Shown: positions 26,403 through 34,808, counted from the first letter of the stretch. The stretch: 64,000 nucleotides of DNA from Aquabacter sediminis (GCF_028863665.1 NZ_JARBFX010000005.1:434001-498000); one strand, 5' to 3'. Notes: a model not told the origin generated them from the sequence alone. Translations and numbers: made by a program.

Positions 26403-28319
26403 GTGTTCTATCCGTCCGGAAAGCCGTTCACCCGCTGGTGGTGGTTCGCCTGCGAGATCCGGCGGGGCGACATCACCGCCCAACTGGAATGGGTCAAGGC
26501 CAACGGCTTCGGCGGGGTGGAGATCGCCTGGATCTATCCTCCGCGCGGCGAGCGGCCCTGGCGGCGCCTTTTTCCCGACATCACGCCCGAGGAAGAGGAG
26601 CGCCGCGCCAAGGCCGCGCCCTGGCTTTCGGCGGAATGGACCGACGACGTGGCTTTCGCCAAGGCCGAAGCAACCCGGCTCGGGCTCGGTTGCGACTTCA
26701 CCTTTGGCACGCTCTGGCCCTTCGGCGACAGCCAGGTGCCACTGGCCGATGCCAGCCGGCAATTCGTGGTGGATGCCCTCGGCACCGTCGTCTTCCCGCT
26801 CCAGGAGATCGACCAGTCGTGGGAGATGCCCGCCAAGGGGCGGGTGATCGATCATCTCAACCGCGACGCCTTCGCCCGCTATGCCGACCGCATGGTGGCG
26901 GCGCTCCAGCCTGCGCTTGCCGGCCCGCCCTCCGCCGTCTTCTGCGAAAGCTGGGAGGTGCGGTCGGAGACGCTGTGGACCGAGGGCCTCGACCAGGCCT
27001 TCCTGGAGCGCTATGGCTACGACATCCGCCCCTATCTGCCGGTGATGTGGGCGCCGGGCAGCGATCCGGACACCCGCCACGACTATCTGGAGCTCCTGTC
27101 GGATCGCATCATCGCCCATTTCTACCAGCCCTTCGCGGACCAGGCCCGGGCGGCGGGGGCCTTCTCCCGCGCCCAGGTGGCCGGCGCGCCGGTGGACATG
27201 CTGCACGCCTATGCGCTGATCGACGTGCCCGAGACCGAGGCCATGCTGTTCGAGCCCGCCTTCAGCCGCGTCGTCGCCTCGGCGGCGGTGCTGGGCGGGC
27301 GGGGCGAGGTGAGCTGCGAGGCCTTCACCTGCCTCTATGGCTTTCCCCGCTGGGTGCCGGACACCCACCAGTTCCGCGAGGAGGTGGGCGACCTCAAGCT
27401 GGTGGCCGATGCGCTCCTCGCCCATGGGGTAAACCAGTTCGTCTGGCACGGCATGCCCTTCACGCCGGAGGGGGCGGAGCGCGACTTCCCCTTCTATGCC
27501 TCGGTGCATCTGGGACGGAACGAGGGCGCCCTTTCGCGGGTCGCGAGGGACCTCAACGCCTATCTGGAGCGGGTGTGCCAGTTCATGAAACGCGGCCGCA
27601 CCTATTCCGACGTGGCGGTGTGGCTGCCGCTGGAAGATGGCCGCATGGAGCTGGACTATCCGCCGGAGCGCCAGATCCCCGGCGCCAGCCATCCCTATGA
27701 GCTGCGCTATGTGAAGGCGCCGGAGGAGCTGGCGGGCTACCACCCCCTTTATGTGTCGAACGCCCTGGTGAAGGACGCGCGGGTGGTGAACGGGGCGCTG
27801 AGCGTGGGCGACGCGGTGTTCCGCGCCCTCTATGTGGACGTGAAATACCTCGCCCTTGAGGGCCTTGAGACCCTGGTCCGCCTCGCCCAGGAGGGCCTGC
27901 CGGTGGTCCTCAAGCAGGTGCCGCTCCAGCCGGGCCGCGCCAAGTCGCCCCGCTATGCGGCGCTGATCGCCCAGTTGCGGCGGCTCGGCGTGCACGGCGA
28001 TTTCCGCCAGACCGTGCCCTGGCAGCCGCTGGCGCGGTCCGCCGACGGGACGCGCCTGCCCGACCATTGGGCGCGCGTGCTGGCGCCCAATGACATCCTG
28101 GTCTTCTTCGCCCATCCCCACGCCCAGGACCTGGCCATTCCCGTGGACCATGGCCGTGCCGCCCGCTGCCCGCCTGCCATGCGCACCGTGGTGCTCTCGC
28201 CCGATGGGGTTCGCCAGCACACGGTGCGCCTGCCCTTTGCGCCCAACCAGTCCATCCTGGTGCGGGTGCGGCCGAGCGGGGTGGAGTTCGTGGAGATCGT
28301 CTATCCCCGACCGGAGTGA
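26403..28319 (+). CDS. GH106-like glycoside hydrolase, short form
   Basis: 638-aa protein whose N-terminus (KPFTRWWWFACEIRRGDITAQLEWVKANGFGGVEIAWIYPP in outline) follows the pattern of the GH106 alpha-L-rhamnosidase barrel. It also has FCESWEVRSETLWTEGL and a YGYDIRPYLP motif typical of this family. It lacks the long C-terminal beta modules and signal peptide of known rhamnosidases (usually about 1000 aa), so it may be cytoplasmic and act on small glycosides. GTG 26403 has a CAGGGGGC upstream. Neighbouring FAD monooxygenase and TonB receptor genes are on the opposite strand; its end overlaps the monooxygenase end by 19 bases. Substrate unproved. Confidence 0.68.
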   Translation: MFYPSGKPFTRWWWFACEIRRGDITAQLEWVKANGFGGVEIAWIYPPRGERPWRRLFPDITPEEEERRAKAAPWLSAEWTDDVAFAKAEATRLGLGCDFTFGTLWPFGDSQVPLADASRQFVVDALGTVVFPLQEIDQSWEMPAKGRVIDHLNRDAFARYADRMVAALQPALAGPPSAVFCESWEVRSETLWTEGLDQAFLERYGYDIRPYLPVMWAPGSDPDTRHDYLELLSDRIIAHFYQPFADQARAAGAFSRAQVAGAPVDMLHAYALIDVPETEAMLFEPAFSRVVASAAVLGGRGEVSCEAFTCLYGFPRWVPDTHQFREEVGDLKLVADALLAHGVNQFVWHGMPFTPEGAERDFPFYASVHLGRNEGALSRVARDLNAYLERVCQFMKRGRTYSDVAVWLPLEDGRMELDYPPERQIPGASHPYELRYVKAPEELAGYHPLYVSNALVKDARVVNGALSVGDAVFRALYVDVKYLALEGLETLVRLAQEGLPVVLKQVPLQPGRAKSPRYAALIAQLRRLGVHGDFRQTVPWQPLARSADGTRLPDHWARVLAPNDILVFFAHPHAQDLAIPVDHGRAARCPPAMRTVVLSPDGVRQHTVRLPFAPNQSILVRVRPSGVEFVEIVYPRPE

Positions 28320-29545
28320 GGGACGGGCGGCCGCCCTCCATCCAGATCGGCGGGCGCAATCAGGCTCGGGGCCACCAAATGCCGCGCCCGGAGCTTCAGG
28401 AGCGGGCGGGACATGAGCAGCGGCAACAGGCGGCGGTTGAGCCAGAGGCCGGCGGACGAGCGCGGCACATAGCTGCGCGCCATGGCCCGCGCCTGATGCT
28501 GCACGCGGGTGAGGGTGGGGCGAAGGCCCGCCTCCCAGGCGGCGAGCGCCTGCGCGAGGGCGCCAGACGGGATGGCGGAACCGCCGCCCATCCCGGCGGT
28601 GCGCAGCGCCTGCGCCAGGAGATAGGCCCCCGCCATGGCCATGGACGCCCCTTGGCCGGACAGGAAGGACAGGCCCCAGGCGGCATCCCCCAGCAGCACC
28701 GTCCGCCCGTCCCACCAGCGCGGCATTTCGATCTGGCCGAGGGCGTCGAGATAGGCCGCCTCCCAGTCCACCGCGCCATCGATGATCTGCCGCAGCACCG
28801 GCCAGGTGCCGGCATAGGCGTCCAAGACCACGCGGTGACGGTCGCGGGCTGGCACGGGGGCGAGGTCGTCGCAGCGCCAGCACAGCAAGGTGGAGAGCTC
28901 CCGCGGCCCCGACTGGTAGAGAATGACTTGCCGCCCCACCTCCATATAGCCCTCATAAGGCGGGTCGAGCCGCCCGTCGAACGGCATGCGCCAGGCGGCG
29001 CCGCGATAGCCGAGCGGCCGGCAGAACTGAGCCTCCGGGCCGAAGGCCAGCGCGCGCACCTGGCTGTGCATGCCATCGGCGCCCACCACCAGGTCGTAGG
29101 CCGCCGACGTTCCGTCACCAAGGCACACCTGCGCGCCCTCCCCCGCCTGAGCGAGCGCAGTGACCGTGCAGCCAAAGCGCGGGCCGGGATGGCCGGTGGC
29201 GGCGAGAGCCTCGGCGAGGCGGGCCACCAGCACGTCGCGGGGCACGTGCAGCATCTTGCCGCCGGTCAGCTCGGCCACCACCTGCGCCTTGTAGCGGAAG
29301 AGCTCGCGGCCCGTGGCGCCGTCGCGATAGACCGAATCCGCTGCCGGCAGGGCGCAGGCACGCACGTCCGCCAGCAGGCCGAGCCGGTCCGCCACGTCCC
29401 AGCCATTGGCCTGGAGGCTGACCACGTAGCCGCCCGTATTCAGCCGGGGCGCGCGCTCGATGATGTCGGCCCGCACGCCGCTGCGGGCGAGGCAAAGCGC
29501 CAGCGTGAGGCCGGCCGGGCCGGCGCCGACGATGAGGACCCGCAT
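28301..29545 (-). CDS. FAD-dependent monooxygenase (aromatic hydroxylase type)
   Basis: 414-aa class A flavoprotein monooxygenase. GAGPAGLTLALCLARSG is the FAD Rossmann motif, DLVVGADGMHSQVR is the DG motif, and TVLLGDAAWGLSFLSGQGASMAM is the GD motif. Single-domain form, no membrane anchor. It sits directly downstream of the TonB receptor gene with 7 bases between them, so it is co-transcribed with siderophore-type uptake under the AraC regulator. A role in modifying the imported ligand (for example oxidising an iron chelate) is inference only. Confidence 0.9.
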   Translation of the reverse strand: MRVLIVGAGPAGLTLALCLARSGVRADIIERAPRLNTGGYVVSLQANGWDVADRLGLLADVRACALPAADSVYRDGATGRELFRYKAQVVAELTGGKMLHVPRDVLVARLAEALAATGHPGPRFGCTVTALAQAGEGAQVCLGDGTSAAYDLVVGADGMHSQVRALAFGPEAQFCRPLGYRGAAWRMPFDGRLDPPYEGYMEVGRQVILYQSGPRELSTLLCWRCDDLAPVPARDRHRVVLDAYAGTWPVLRQIIDGAVDWEAAYLDALGQIEMPRWWDGRTVLLGDAAWGLSFLSGQGASMAMAGAYLLAQALRTAGMGGGSAIPSGALAQALAAWEAGLRPTLTRVQHQARAMARSYVPRSSAGLWLNRRLLPLLMSRPLLKLRARHLVAPSLIAPADLDGGRPPVPHSGRG

Positions 29546-29552
29546 GGCGCCC

Positions 29553-31739
29553 TCAGAACCGCGCGCGGGCCTGGACGCCGATCATGCGCGGATCGCCGGG
29601 CGCGCCATAGGGGCCGTAGCCATTGTTGGTGGCCACCACATAATAGTCCTGGTTCAACAGGTTGAGCGCCACCAGATAGAGGCTCCAGTTCGACGCCTCG
29701 ACGCCGAGCCGGGCATTGAAAATGCCGTAGGCCTCCTGCTGGATGGTGTTGTCCACGTCGAAATAGAAGGCCGAGCGCCAGTTCCAGTCCAGCCGCGCCA
29801 CGCCGTTGAGCTGCGGCGTGAGCGGCGCCTTGTACTGGGCCGACAGGGACAGCGAATAGCGCGAGGCCAGCGGCTGCCAGTTGCCGTCCGCATTGCCGCC
29901 GGTCTGCGATGCCGGCGCATCCACGAAGCGGGCATCCAGGAGGCCGAGGCCGGCGAACAGTTCCAGGCCCTCCATGGGGCGCGCGGTGATCTCGAACTCG
30001 GCGCCGTAATTGCGCGACTGGGGCGCGTTGGCGATCCAGACCGAATAGCCGTTGAAGGAATAGATCTGCTGGTTGCGCCAGTCGAAATAGAACAGTGAGC
30101 CGGACACATCCACCCGGCCGTCGAACAGCGAGGCCTTGATGCCGGTCTCATAGTTCCAGGCGGCTTCCGCCGCATAGGACAGGTCGCTGGTGGGGGCGAA
30201 GGAGATGTTGTAGCCGCCGGCCTTGTAGCCCCGCGACACGGTGGCATAGGTGCGCACCTTCGGCGCGATCTCGTAGGAAAAACCGACCTTGGGCGAGAGG
30301 TCCGAGCTGCCCATGGACTGGGTCTGCGTCTGCCCCGGCGCGCCCAGCGTGATGCCGGCCACGTTGGAGGCGTGGGCATAGTCGATGCTGCGATTGTCAT
30401 AGCTGAGGCGCGCGCCCAGCAGCACGTCGAAGCGATCACTCACATGCCAGGTGGCATCGCCGAACAGGGCCGCCGACCAGCCGGTGAGGCTGGAAGTGGT
30501 GCCCTCCTCATAGCCGGCCGGCAGGGCCGGCTGGCCGGGATAGAAGACATTGGCGGGGATCGCCATGTTGAAGCCGGTATATTCGTATCGCTCGTCCTTG
30601 CTCCCGAAGAAGAAGGCGCCGAGCGTCCAGTCCACGGTCCGGTTGGGATGGGAGACGAGGCGGAATTCCTGCGAAGCCTGGTTGTAGTCACGGGAGAAGC
30701 CGTTCTGGCGCAGCGGCGAGAGGGTGAAGTCGCCGCCGTCCCCGTCGCCCTGCGAGCCGCGCCAGGCGGTCACCGAGATCAGCTCCGCGATGCCTGCGTC
30801 ATAGCTCGCCTTGAGCGAGGCGCCATAGCTGGAAATGCTGGAATCATAAGGGATGGCCGCGTTGTAGCCCTGCTGCCAGACGGTGCCGAACGGGCCGCGA
30901 TTGCCGCGGCTGCCCTGGTCGGTGGCATAGTCGGCGGAGAACAGCAGGTCGAGCCCTTCCGTTGGCCGCGCCGCCACCTGGATACGGCCGCCGCCATCCT
31001 TGTCGCCGTCATAGTCCTTGCCATCGGGGGTGTTGGTGACCCAGCCGTCGGCGGTGTCGCCGAAGATCACCGCGCGCATGGCCAGGTCCTGCCCCAGCGC
31101 CGCATTGAGCACGGCGCGCCCCTGCAAGGTCATGTCGGTGCCGAACAGCACGTCGAAGGCAGTGTAGGAGGCGCCGAACTCGGGGGCCATGCTGCGCACA
31201 TTCACCGCGCCGGCAATGGCGTTGCGGCCATAGAGCGTGCCTTGCGGGCCGCGCAGGATCTCGATCTGCGACAGGTCAACCATGGTCAGGTTGAAGGTGG
31301 CGTCATTGCCGATGAAGACATCGTCGCGATAGATGGCCACCGTCGGATCGGTGCCAAACGCGGTGTTGGCGACGCCGCGAATGGAGATGACCGAGGCATC
31401 GTTGCCGCCCCGCTGGCTGCGCATCACGGTGTTGACGCTGGCATCGAAGGCATCTTCCAGCCGCTCGATGGTGCGCGCCTGGATGTCGGGCGCGGTGAAG
31501 ACGGCAATGCTCGCCGGCACCTCCAGCCAGGGCTGGGCGCGGCGCATGGCTTCCACTGTCACCTCGTCGAGGGTGATGTAGGTTTCGCCGGGCTGCGCCA
31601 TGGGCGGGGGCACGCTCACCGCTTGCGCCTCCTGCGCCATCGCCGTGCGGCCAGCGTCCAGCGCGAGCGCCAAAGCGAGCACCGAGACGGACAGGGAGAG
31701 CGCGGCCCTGGGCTGCGTCGGGCGGGAAGACTGGGTCAT
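29553..31739 (-). CDS. TonB-dependent outer-membrane receptor
   Basis: 728-aa receptor with a signal peptide (ALSLSVSVLALALALDA...AMAQ), a plug with TLDEVTVEAM and ISIRGVANTAFGTDPTVAIYRDDV, the plug/barrel hinge ILRGPQGTLYGRNAIAGAVNV, and a 22-strand type barrel ending in aromatic RMIGVQARARF as usual for outer-membrane proteins. ATG 31739 was selected; a start to 31760 is possible. A PchR-like AraC gene is directly upstream and a direct-repeat operator lies between them. Iron-siderophore uptake is the likely role, but other ligands such as small glycosides are possible given the neighbouring hydrolase. Confidence 0.93.
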   Translation of the reverse strand: MTQSSRPTQPRAALSLSVSVLALALALDAGRTAMAQEAQAVSVPPPMAQPGETYITLDEVTVEAMRRAQPWLEVPASIAVFTAPDIQARTIERLEDAFDASVNTVMRSQRGGNDASVISIRGVANTAFGTDPTVAIYRDDVFIGNDATFNLTMVDLSQIEILRGPQGTLYGRNAIAGAVNVRSMAPEFGASYTAFDVLFGTDMTLQGRAVLNAALGQDLAMRAVIFGDTADGWVTNTPDGKDYDGDKDGGGRIQVAARPTEGLDLLFSADYATDQGSRGNRGPFGTVWQQGYNAAIPYDSSISSYGASLKASYDAGIAELISVTAWRGSQGDGDGGDFTLSPLRQNGFSRDYNQASQEFRLVSHPNRTVDWTLGAFFFGSKDERYEYTGFNMAIPANVFYPGQPALPAGYEEGTTSSLTGWSAALFGDATWHVSDRFDVLLGARLSYDNRSIDYAHASNVAGITLGAPGQTQTQSMGSSDLSPKVGFSYEIAPKVRTYATVSRGYKAGGYNISFAPTSDLSYAAEAAWNYETGIKASLFDGRVDVSGSLFYFDWRNQQIYSFNGYSVWIANAPQSRNYGAEFEITARPMEGLELFAGLGLLDARFVDAPASQTGGNADGNWQPLASRYSLSLSAQYKAPLTPQLNGVARLDWNWRSAFYFDVDNTIQQEAYGIFNARLGVEASNWSLYLVALNLLNQDYYVVATNNGYGPYGAPGDPRMIGVQARARF

Positions 31740-31823
31740 GAGCTTGAACCCCGAAACCATGCGCCGCCGGACAGCGGCATCCTGCGATGACTTTTCGCAA
31801 ACAAGGGCAGGTGGTTGGATGGG

Positions 31824-31858
31824 AAAGGCGTATGCCTTCAGCTCAAAGGCGTATGCCT
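31824..31858 (-). promoter_or_regulatory. Putative AraC-regulator direct-repeat operator
   Basis: Two identical 14-base boxes, AGGCATACGCCTTT on the minus strand, at 31824-31837 and 31845-31858, exactly 21 bases apart (two helical turns), as AraC-family half-sites usually are. They lie about 85 bases upstream of the TonB receptor start and just past the end of the araC-type gene, so the promoter of the receptor-monooxygenase unit should be here. Confidence 0.65.
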
Positions 31859-31873
31859 GAGGCCCAGCCCCGC

Positions 31874-32797
31874 TCAGCGGCGCAAGGTGGAAGGGGCAAA
31901 GCCGAACCGGCGGCGGAAGGCGGTGGAAAAATTGGTGGGGTGGCCATAGCCGGCCCGATAGGAGGCTTCCGACACGGACAGCCCCTCCCGCTCGATCAGG
32001 GCGCGGCCGAGCAGCAGGCGGCGCTCGTTCACATAGGCGCCCGCGCAGGTGGCGAATGCGCTGAAGAAATCCCGCTTCAGCTTGCTGGCGCTGACCCCGA
32101 ACTCTTCGGCCAGCCCGGCAAGGCTGACGATGCTGGCCGGATCGGCATCGATCCGCTCCCGAATGGCTTTCACCCGGTCCAGGTCCCGCGCCCGCAAGGC
32201 ATCGGCGCCCTGGGGCGTCGCCTCGCCCACCGCCTCCACCAGGGCGCCGAGCAGATCCAGCGCCCGGCTTTCCAGCATGAGGGCGGCAAGGCCCGCCGCC
32301 TTGGGTGGCTCCAGCACCTGCCAGGCGATGCGCCGCAAATGGGCATCCAGCGGACGGCGCAGGACGTGGAGCGGGCGTTCCATGGAAAGGCGCAGCGGCT
32401 CGAAATCGGTGCCGGAATTGCGCCGCGAGGCTTCGAACCAGTGCGGCGTCACCACCAGTTCCACCGTGCGCACCTGCCGCCCGCCATGGAGCACCGTGCG
32501 GCAGGGCCGGCGGTCATTGTCCGAGGCGATCCACACTTCGTTGGGCCTGAAGCCGTCCACCCCCGGCGTATGCGAGGTGGCCTCTCCGTCCAGCACCACG
32601 CTGAGCGTGCTGGCCGGAAAGCTCTCGCTGTCGAATGTGAGCGGCGCGTCCACCGCCAGCTCCCGCGAGAGCAGGAACAGCCCGCTCTCCACCTCCACGG
32701 AGAGGAAGCGCGCGGCCCCCGCCCGATCCGCCCCCTGGGGCAGGTGCACAAGGCGGCGCAGGTCCGCGAGCGTGGTGGGGTGGTGGGTCGGCGTCAT
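31874..32797 (-). CDS. AraC-family regulator, PchR-like
   Basis: 307-aa regulator. The N-terminal half is a ligand-sensing domain. The C-terminal HTH pair carries SLAGLAEEFGVSASKLKRDFFSAF and SVSEASYRAGYGHPTNFSTAFRRRFGFAPS, the latter close to PchR-type regulators of siderophore receptors. It precedes a TonB receptor gene on the same strand, which supports iron-chelate-dependent activation of that receptor. It diverges from dmeR, with 256 bases between the starts. Confidence 0.9.
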   Translation of the reverse strand: MTPTHHPTTLADLRRLVHLPQGADRAGAARFLSVEVESGLFLLSRELAVDAPLTFDSESFPASTLSVVLDGEATSHTPGVDGFRPNEVWIASDNDRRPCRTVLHGGRQVRTVELVVTPHWFEASRRNSGTDFEPLRLSMERPLHVLRRPLDAHLRRIAWQVLEPPKAAGLAALMLESRALDLLGALVEAVGEATPQGADALRARDLDRVKAIRERIDADPASIVSLAGLAEEFGVSASKLKRDFFSAFATCAGAYVNERRLLLGRALIEREGLSVSEASYRAGYGHPTNFSTAFRRRFGFAPSTLRR

Positions 32798-32880
32798 GGC
32801 GGCTCGGCTGCGGGCGGGAAGGCGCGGGTGGCGGCAGTCTAAAGATAAAAGCGCGCCATGCGTAGCGCTTCGTCAAAGAC

Positions 32881-32895
32881 GTTATTTTGAATAAC
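32881..32895. promoter_or_regulatory. 15-base perfect palindrome upstream of the araC-type gene
   Basis: GTTATTTTGAATAAC (arms GTTATT/AATAAC, 3-base centre) in an AT-rich stretch 84 bases upstream of the araC-type start. Size and composition suit a dimeric regulator site, possibly an iron-responsive one given the downstream receptor, but I cannot match it to a named consensus. Confidence 0.4.
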
Positions 32896-33007
32896 TCAAA
32901 TAAACGTCGCGTGCCCTTTCTGTATTTCCGATCAAACCCCATCGCGCCGATCGCGGGCGCGGGCCCGCACGGTCTTTCTCGAAGCACGCCACGCCGGACC
33001 CACCGGG

Positions 33008-33036
33008 TTGCCGAAAATAACATAGCCCCCTATACT
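33008..33036 (+). promoter_or_regulatory. dmeR promoter with C-tract operator
   Basis: TTGCCG (33008-33013), 17-base spacer, TATACT (33031-33036). Between and overlapping the -10 is ATAGCCCCCTAT (33022-33033), a C5 tract within ATAG/CTAT arms, the G/C-tract type of site bound by RcnR/CsoR-family repressors. A GAGGAG ribosome site (33042-33047) and the ATG at 33054 follow. Autoregulation by the encoded Ni/Co sensor is expected. Confidence 0.65.
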
Positions 33037-33053
33037 ATTTTGAGGAGCACGAC

Positions 33054-33326
33054 ATGTCCCACACCCTCCGCGACAAGGACCGTCTCATTGCCCGTGTGCG
33101 CCGCATCCGGGGGCAGATGGAGGGCATTGAGCGGGCGCTGGCCGCGGAGGCGCCCTGTGCCGAGGTGCTGCGACAGGTGGCCTCCGTGCGTGGGGCCATG
33201 AACGGGCTCACCAGCCAATTGTTCGACGCGCACCTGCGCGCCCATGTGCTGGGCGCCGCCTCCGAGCCCGAGCGGGCGGACGGGGTGGAGGAGCTGATGG
33301 GCATCGTGCGCACCTATCTGAAATGA
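33054..33326 (+). CDS. dmeR: Ni/Co-sensing RcnR/CsoR-family repressor
   Basis: 90-aa all-helical DNA-binding repressor (DUF156 family). His3, Cys35 (in EAPCAEV), His60 and His64 coincide with the Ni/Co ligands known for E. coli RcnR, so a nickel/cobalt sensor and not a copper or formaldehyde sensor is indicated. It precedes the cation-efflux gene by 49 bases, the dmeR-dmeF order described in rhizobia. Metal binding should release it from the C-tract operator in front of its own gene. Confidence 0.93.
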   Translation: MSHTLRDKDRLIARVRRIRGQMEGIERALAAEAPCAEVLRQVASVRGAMNGLTSQLFDAHLRAHVLGAASEPERADGVEELMGIVRTYLK

Positions 33327-33375
33327 ACCGCCGGTGGCGCGCATCCGCGCCGGCGAGAGCGCCAGGGAGAGCACG

Positions 33376-34362
33376 ATGACGGAGGAGGCCATCCCGCAGG
33401 CCAAGGGCGCGTGCGACCTTTCCGACTTCCGGCACGAGCACGTCTTCCTCGGCGCCGACCACCGGCGCAACGAGCGCAAGGTGTGGGTGGTGATCGGGCT
33501 GACCGCCGCCATGATGGGCGTGGAGATCGCCGCCGGCACGCTTTATGGCTCCATGGCCCTGGTGGCGGACGGCTGGCACATGTCCACCCATGCGGGCGCC
33601 ATGCTGATCGCGGCACTGGCCTATCTCTATGCCCGCCGCCATGCCCGAGATGCGCGCTTCACCTTCGGCACTGGCAAGCTGGGGGATCTGGCGGGCTTTG
33701 CCAGCGCCGTGGTGCTGGCGCTGGTGGCGGTGCTGATCGGCGCCGAAAGCCTGGTGCGCCTGGCCGATCCCGTGCCCATCAGCTTTCCCCAGTCCATCGC
33801 CGTGGCGGTGATCGGCCTGCTGGTGAACCTTGCCAGCGCGTGGCTGCTGAAGGACGAGCCCCACGGGCACAGCCACATGTCGCATCACGATCACCATCAC
33901 GACCATCCCGGCCCCGGCGCAGGAGCCGCGCGCGACAACAATCTGCGCGCCGCCTACCTGCATGTGCTGGCGGATGCGCTGACCTCGGTGCTGGCCATCG
34001 CGGCGCTGCTGCTGGGCAGTCTGAACGGCTGGATCTGGGCCGATCCGCTCATGGGCCTGGTGGGCGCGCTGGTGATCGCGCGCTGGTCGATGGGCCTTCT
34101 GCGCGACACCGCGGGCGTCCTCCTGGACATGGTGCCGGCCACCCATGCGGCCGAGGAGGACCTGGAAGGCGAAATCCGCGCCGCCCTTGCGGGGGAGGGC
34201 GCCGTCATCACCGACCTGCATGTGTGGCAGGTGGGGCCGGGCCATCACGCGGCCATCGTCGCCCTCGCCACCCCCACGCCCAAGGCGCCCCGCCACTACA
34301 AGGCGCTGCTGGCGCCCATCCATGAACTGGCCCATGTGACGGTGGAGGTGCAGCCCGCTTGA
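33376..34362 (+). CDS. dmeF: Cation diffusion facilitator, Co/Ni exporter
   Basis: 328-aa CDF family exporter with six membrane helices. ALVADGWHMSTHA and HVLADALTSV give the paired Asp/His transport sites in TM2 and TM5. A His-rich loop (HGHSHMSHHDHHHDH) lies between TM4 and TM5, followed by a cytoplasmic ferredoxin-like end (DLHVWQVGPGHHA). ATG 33376 has AGGGAGA upstream; an upstream GTG at 33334 is weaker. With the RcnR-like repressor next to it, export of Co(II)/Ni(II) by proton antiport is the likely role. Confidence 0.93.
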   Translation: MTEEAIPQAKGACDLSDFRHEHVFLGADHRRNERKVWVVIGLTAAMMGVEIAAGTLYGSMALVADGWHMSTHAGAMLIAALAYLYARRHARDARFTFGTGKLGDLAGFASAVVLALVAVLIGAESLVRLADPVPISFPQSIAVAVIGLLVNLASAWLLKDEPHGHSHMSHHDHHHDHPGPGAGAARDNNLRAAYLHVLADALTSVLAIAALLLGSLNGWIWADPLMGLVGALVIARWSMGLLRDTAGVLLDMVPATHAAEEDLEGEIRAALAGEGAVITDLHVWQVGPGHHAAIVALATPTPKAPRHYKALLAPIHELAHVTVEVQPA

Positions 34363-34419
34363 CCCGCCCTCGACCGGAGGCGGCGAGCCCTTGACGTGGA
34401 CGCCGCACCGGTCCAGTCT

Positions 34420-34440
34420 ATTTCCATGAACATCGAAATA
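34420..34440 (+). promoter_or_regulatory. Putative ArsR operator 1, overlapping the arsR start
   Basis: Starts ATTTCCAT and ends ATCGAAATA; arms CTATTTC (34418-34424) and GAAATAG (34435-34441) make a 7-base inverted repeat around a 10-base centre. It shares 15 of 21 positions with the site upstream of the flavoprotein gene. TTGACG at 34391-34396 could be a -35, with TCTATT (34417-34422) as a poorly spaced -10. If this promoter is used the arsR mRNA would be nearly leaderless. Confidence 0.5.
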
Positions 34441-34764
34441 GCCGCCCGCCAGATGGAAGCCCTGGGCAACGCCACCCGCCTCGGCCTCTACCGCACCTTG
34501 GTGCGGGCCGGCGAGGCGGGGCTGAGCGTGGGCAGCCTGCAGGAAAAGCACGGCATTCCCGCTTCCACCCTCTCGCACCATCTGCGGCGGCTCATCGACA
34601 CCGGCCTTGTCACGCAGGAGCGCCAGGCGACCACCCTCATCTGCCGGGCGCACTATCCCAGCATGAACGCCCTGGTGGGCTTCCTGGTGGATGAATGCTG
34701 CGCCGATGCCACCTGCGCCCCCGGCGCCGCTCCCTTCACCGCGTGCGACGTGCGCGCGCCCTGA
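34426..34764 (+). CDS. arsR: ArsR-family arsenic-responsive repressor
   Basis: 112-aa winged-helix repressor. The HTH is GLSVGSLQEKHGIPASTLSHHLRRLIDTGLV. Instead of the classical ELCVC motif in the recognition region, a C-terminal cluster has Cys91, Cys92 and Cys97 (DECCADATC), similar in plan to the vicinal-Cys As(III) site of Acidithiobacillus-type ArsR proteins. ATG 34426 gives the family length; GTG 34396 would add ten residues. It sits between the Co/Ni exporter and the arsenic flavoprotein/ACR3 genes and should respond to arsenite or antimonite. Confidence 0.9.
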   Translation: MNIEIAARQMEALGNATRLGLYRTLVRAGEAGLSVGSLQEKHGIPASTLSHHLRRLIDTGLVTQERQATTLICRAHYPSMNALVGFLVDECCADATCAPGAAPFTACDVRAP

Positions 34765-34787
34765 TCGCCACCTTTATGTCGTCCAAA

Positions 34788-34808
34788 ATTTCCATAGACC
34801 TGGAATAA
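34788..34808 (+). promoter_or_regulatory. Putative ArsR operator 2, upstream of the flavoprotein gene
   Basis: Starts ATTTCCATAGAC and ends CTGGAATAA, with a TTCCA/TGGAA inverted repeat. Identical to operator 1 in the first eight bases and 15 of 21 overall. It lies in the 56 bases between arsR and the flavoprotein gene, 12 bases before the latter's ATG. Confidence 0.5.

Noticed and set aside
25530-28883. 1117-residue minus-strand open frame opposite the HTH and GH106-like genes
   Set aside because: No recognisable motif; it runs across several genes and parts of both strands that already have better-supported coding.
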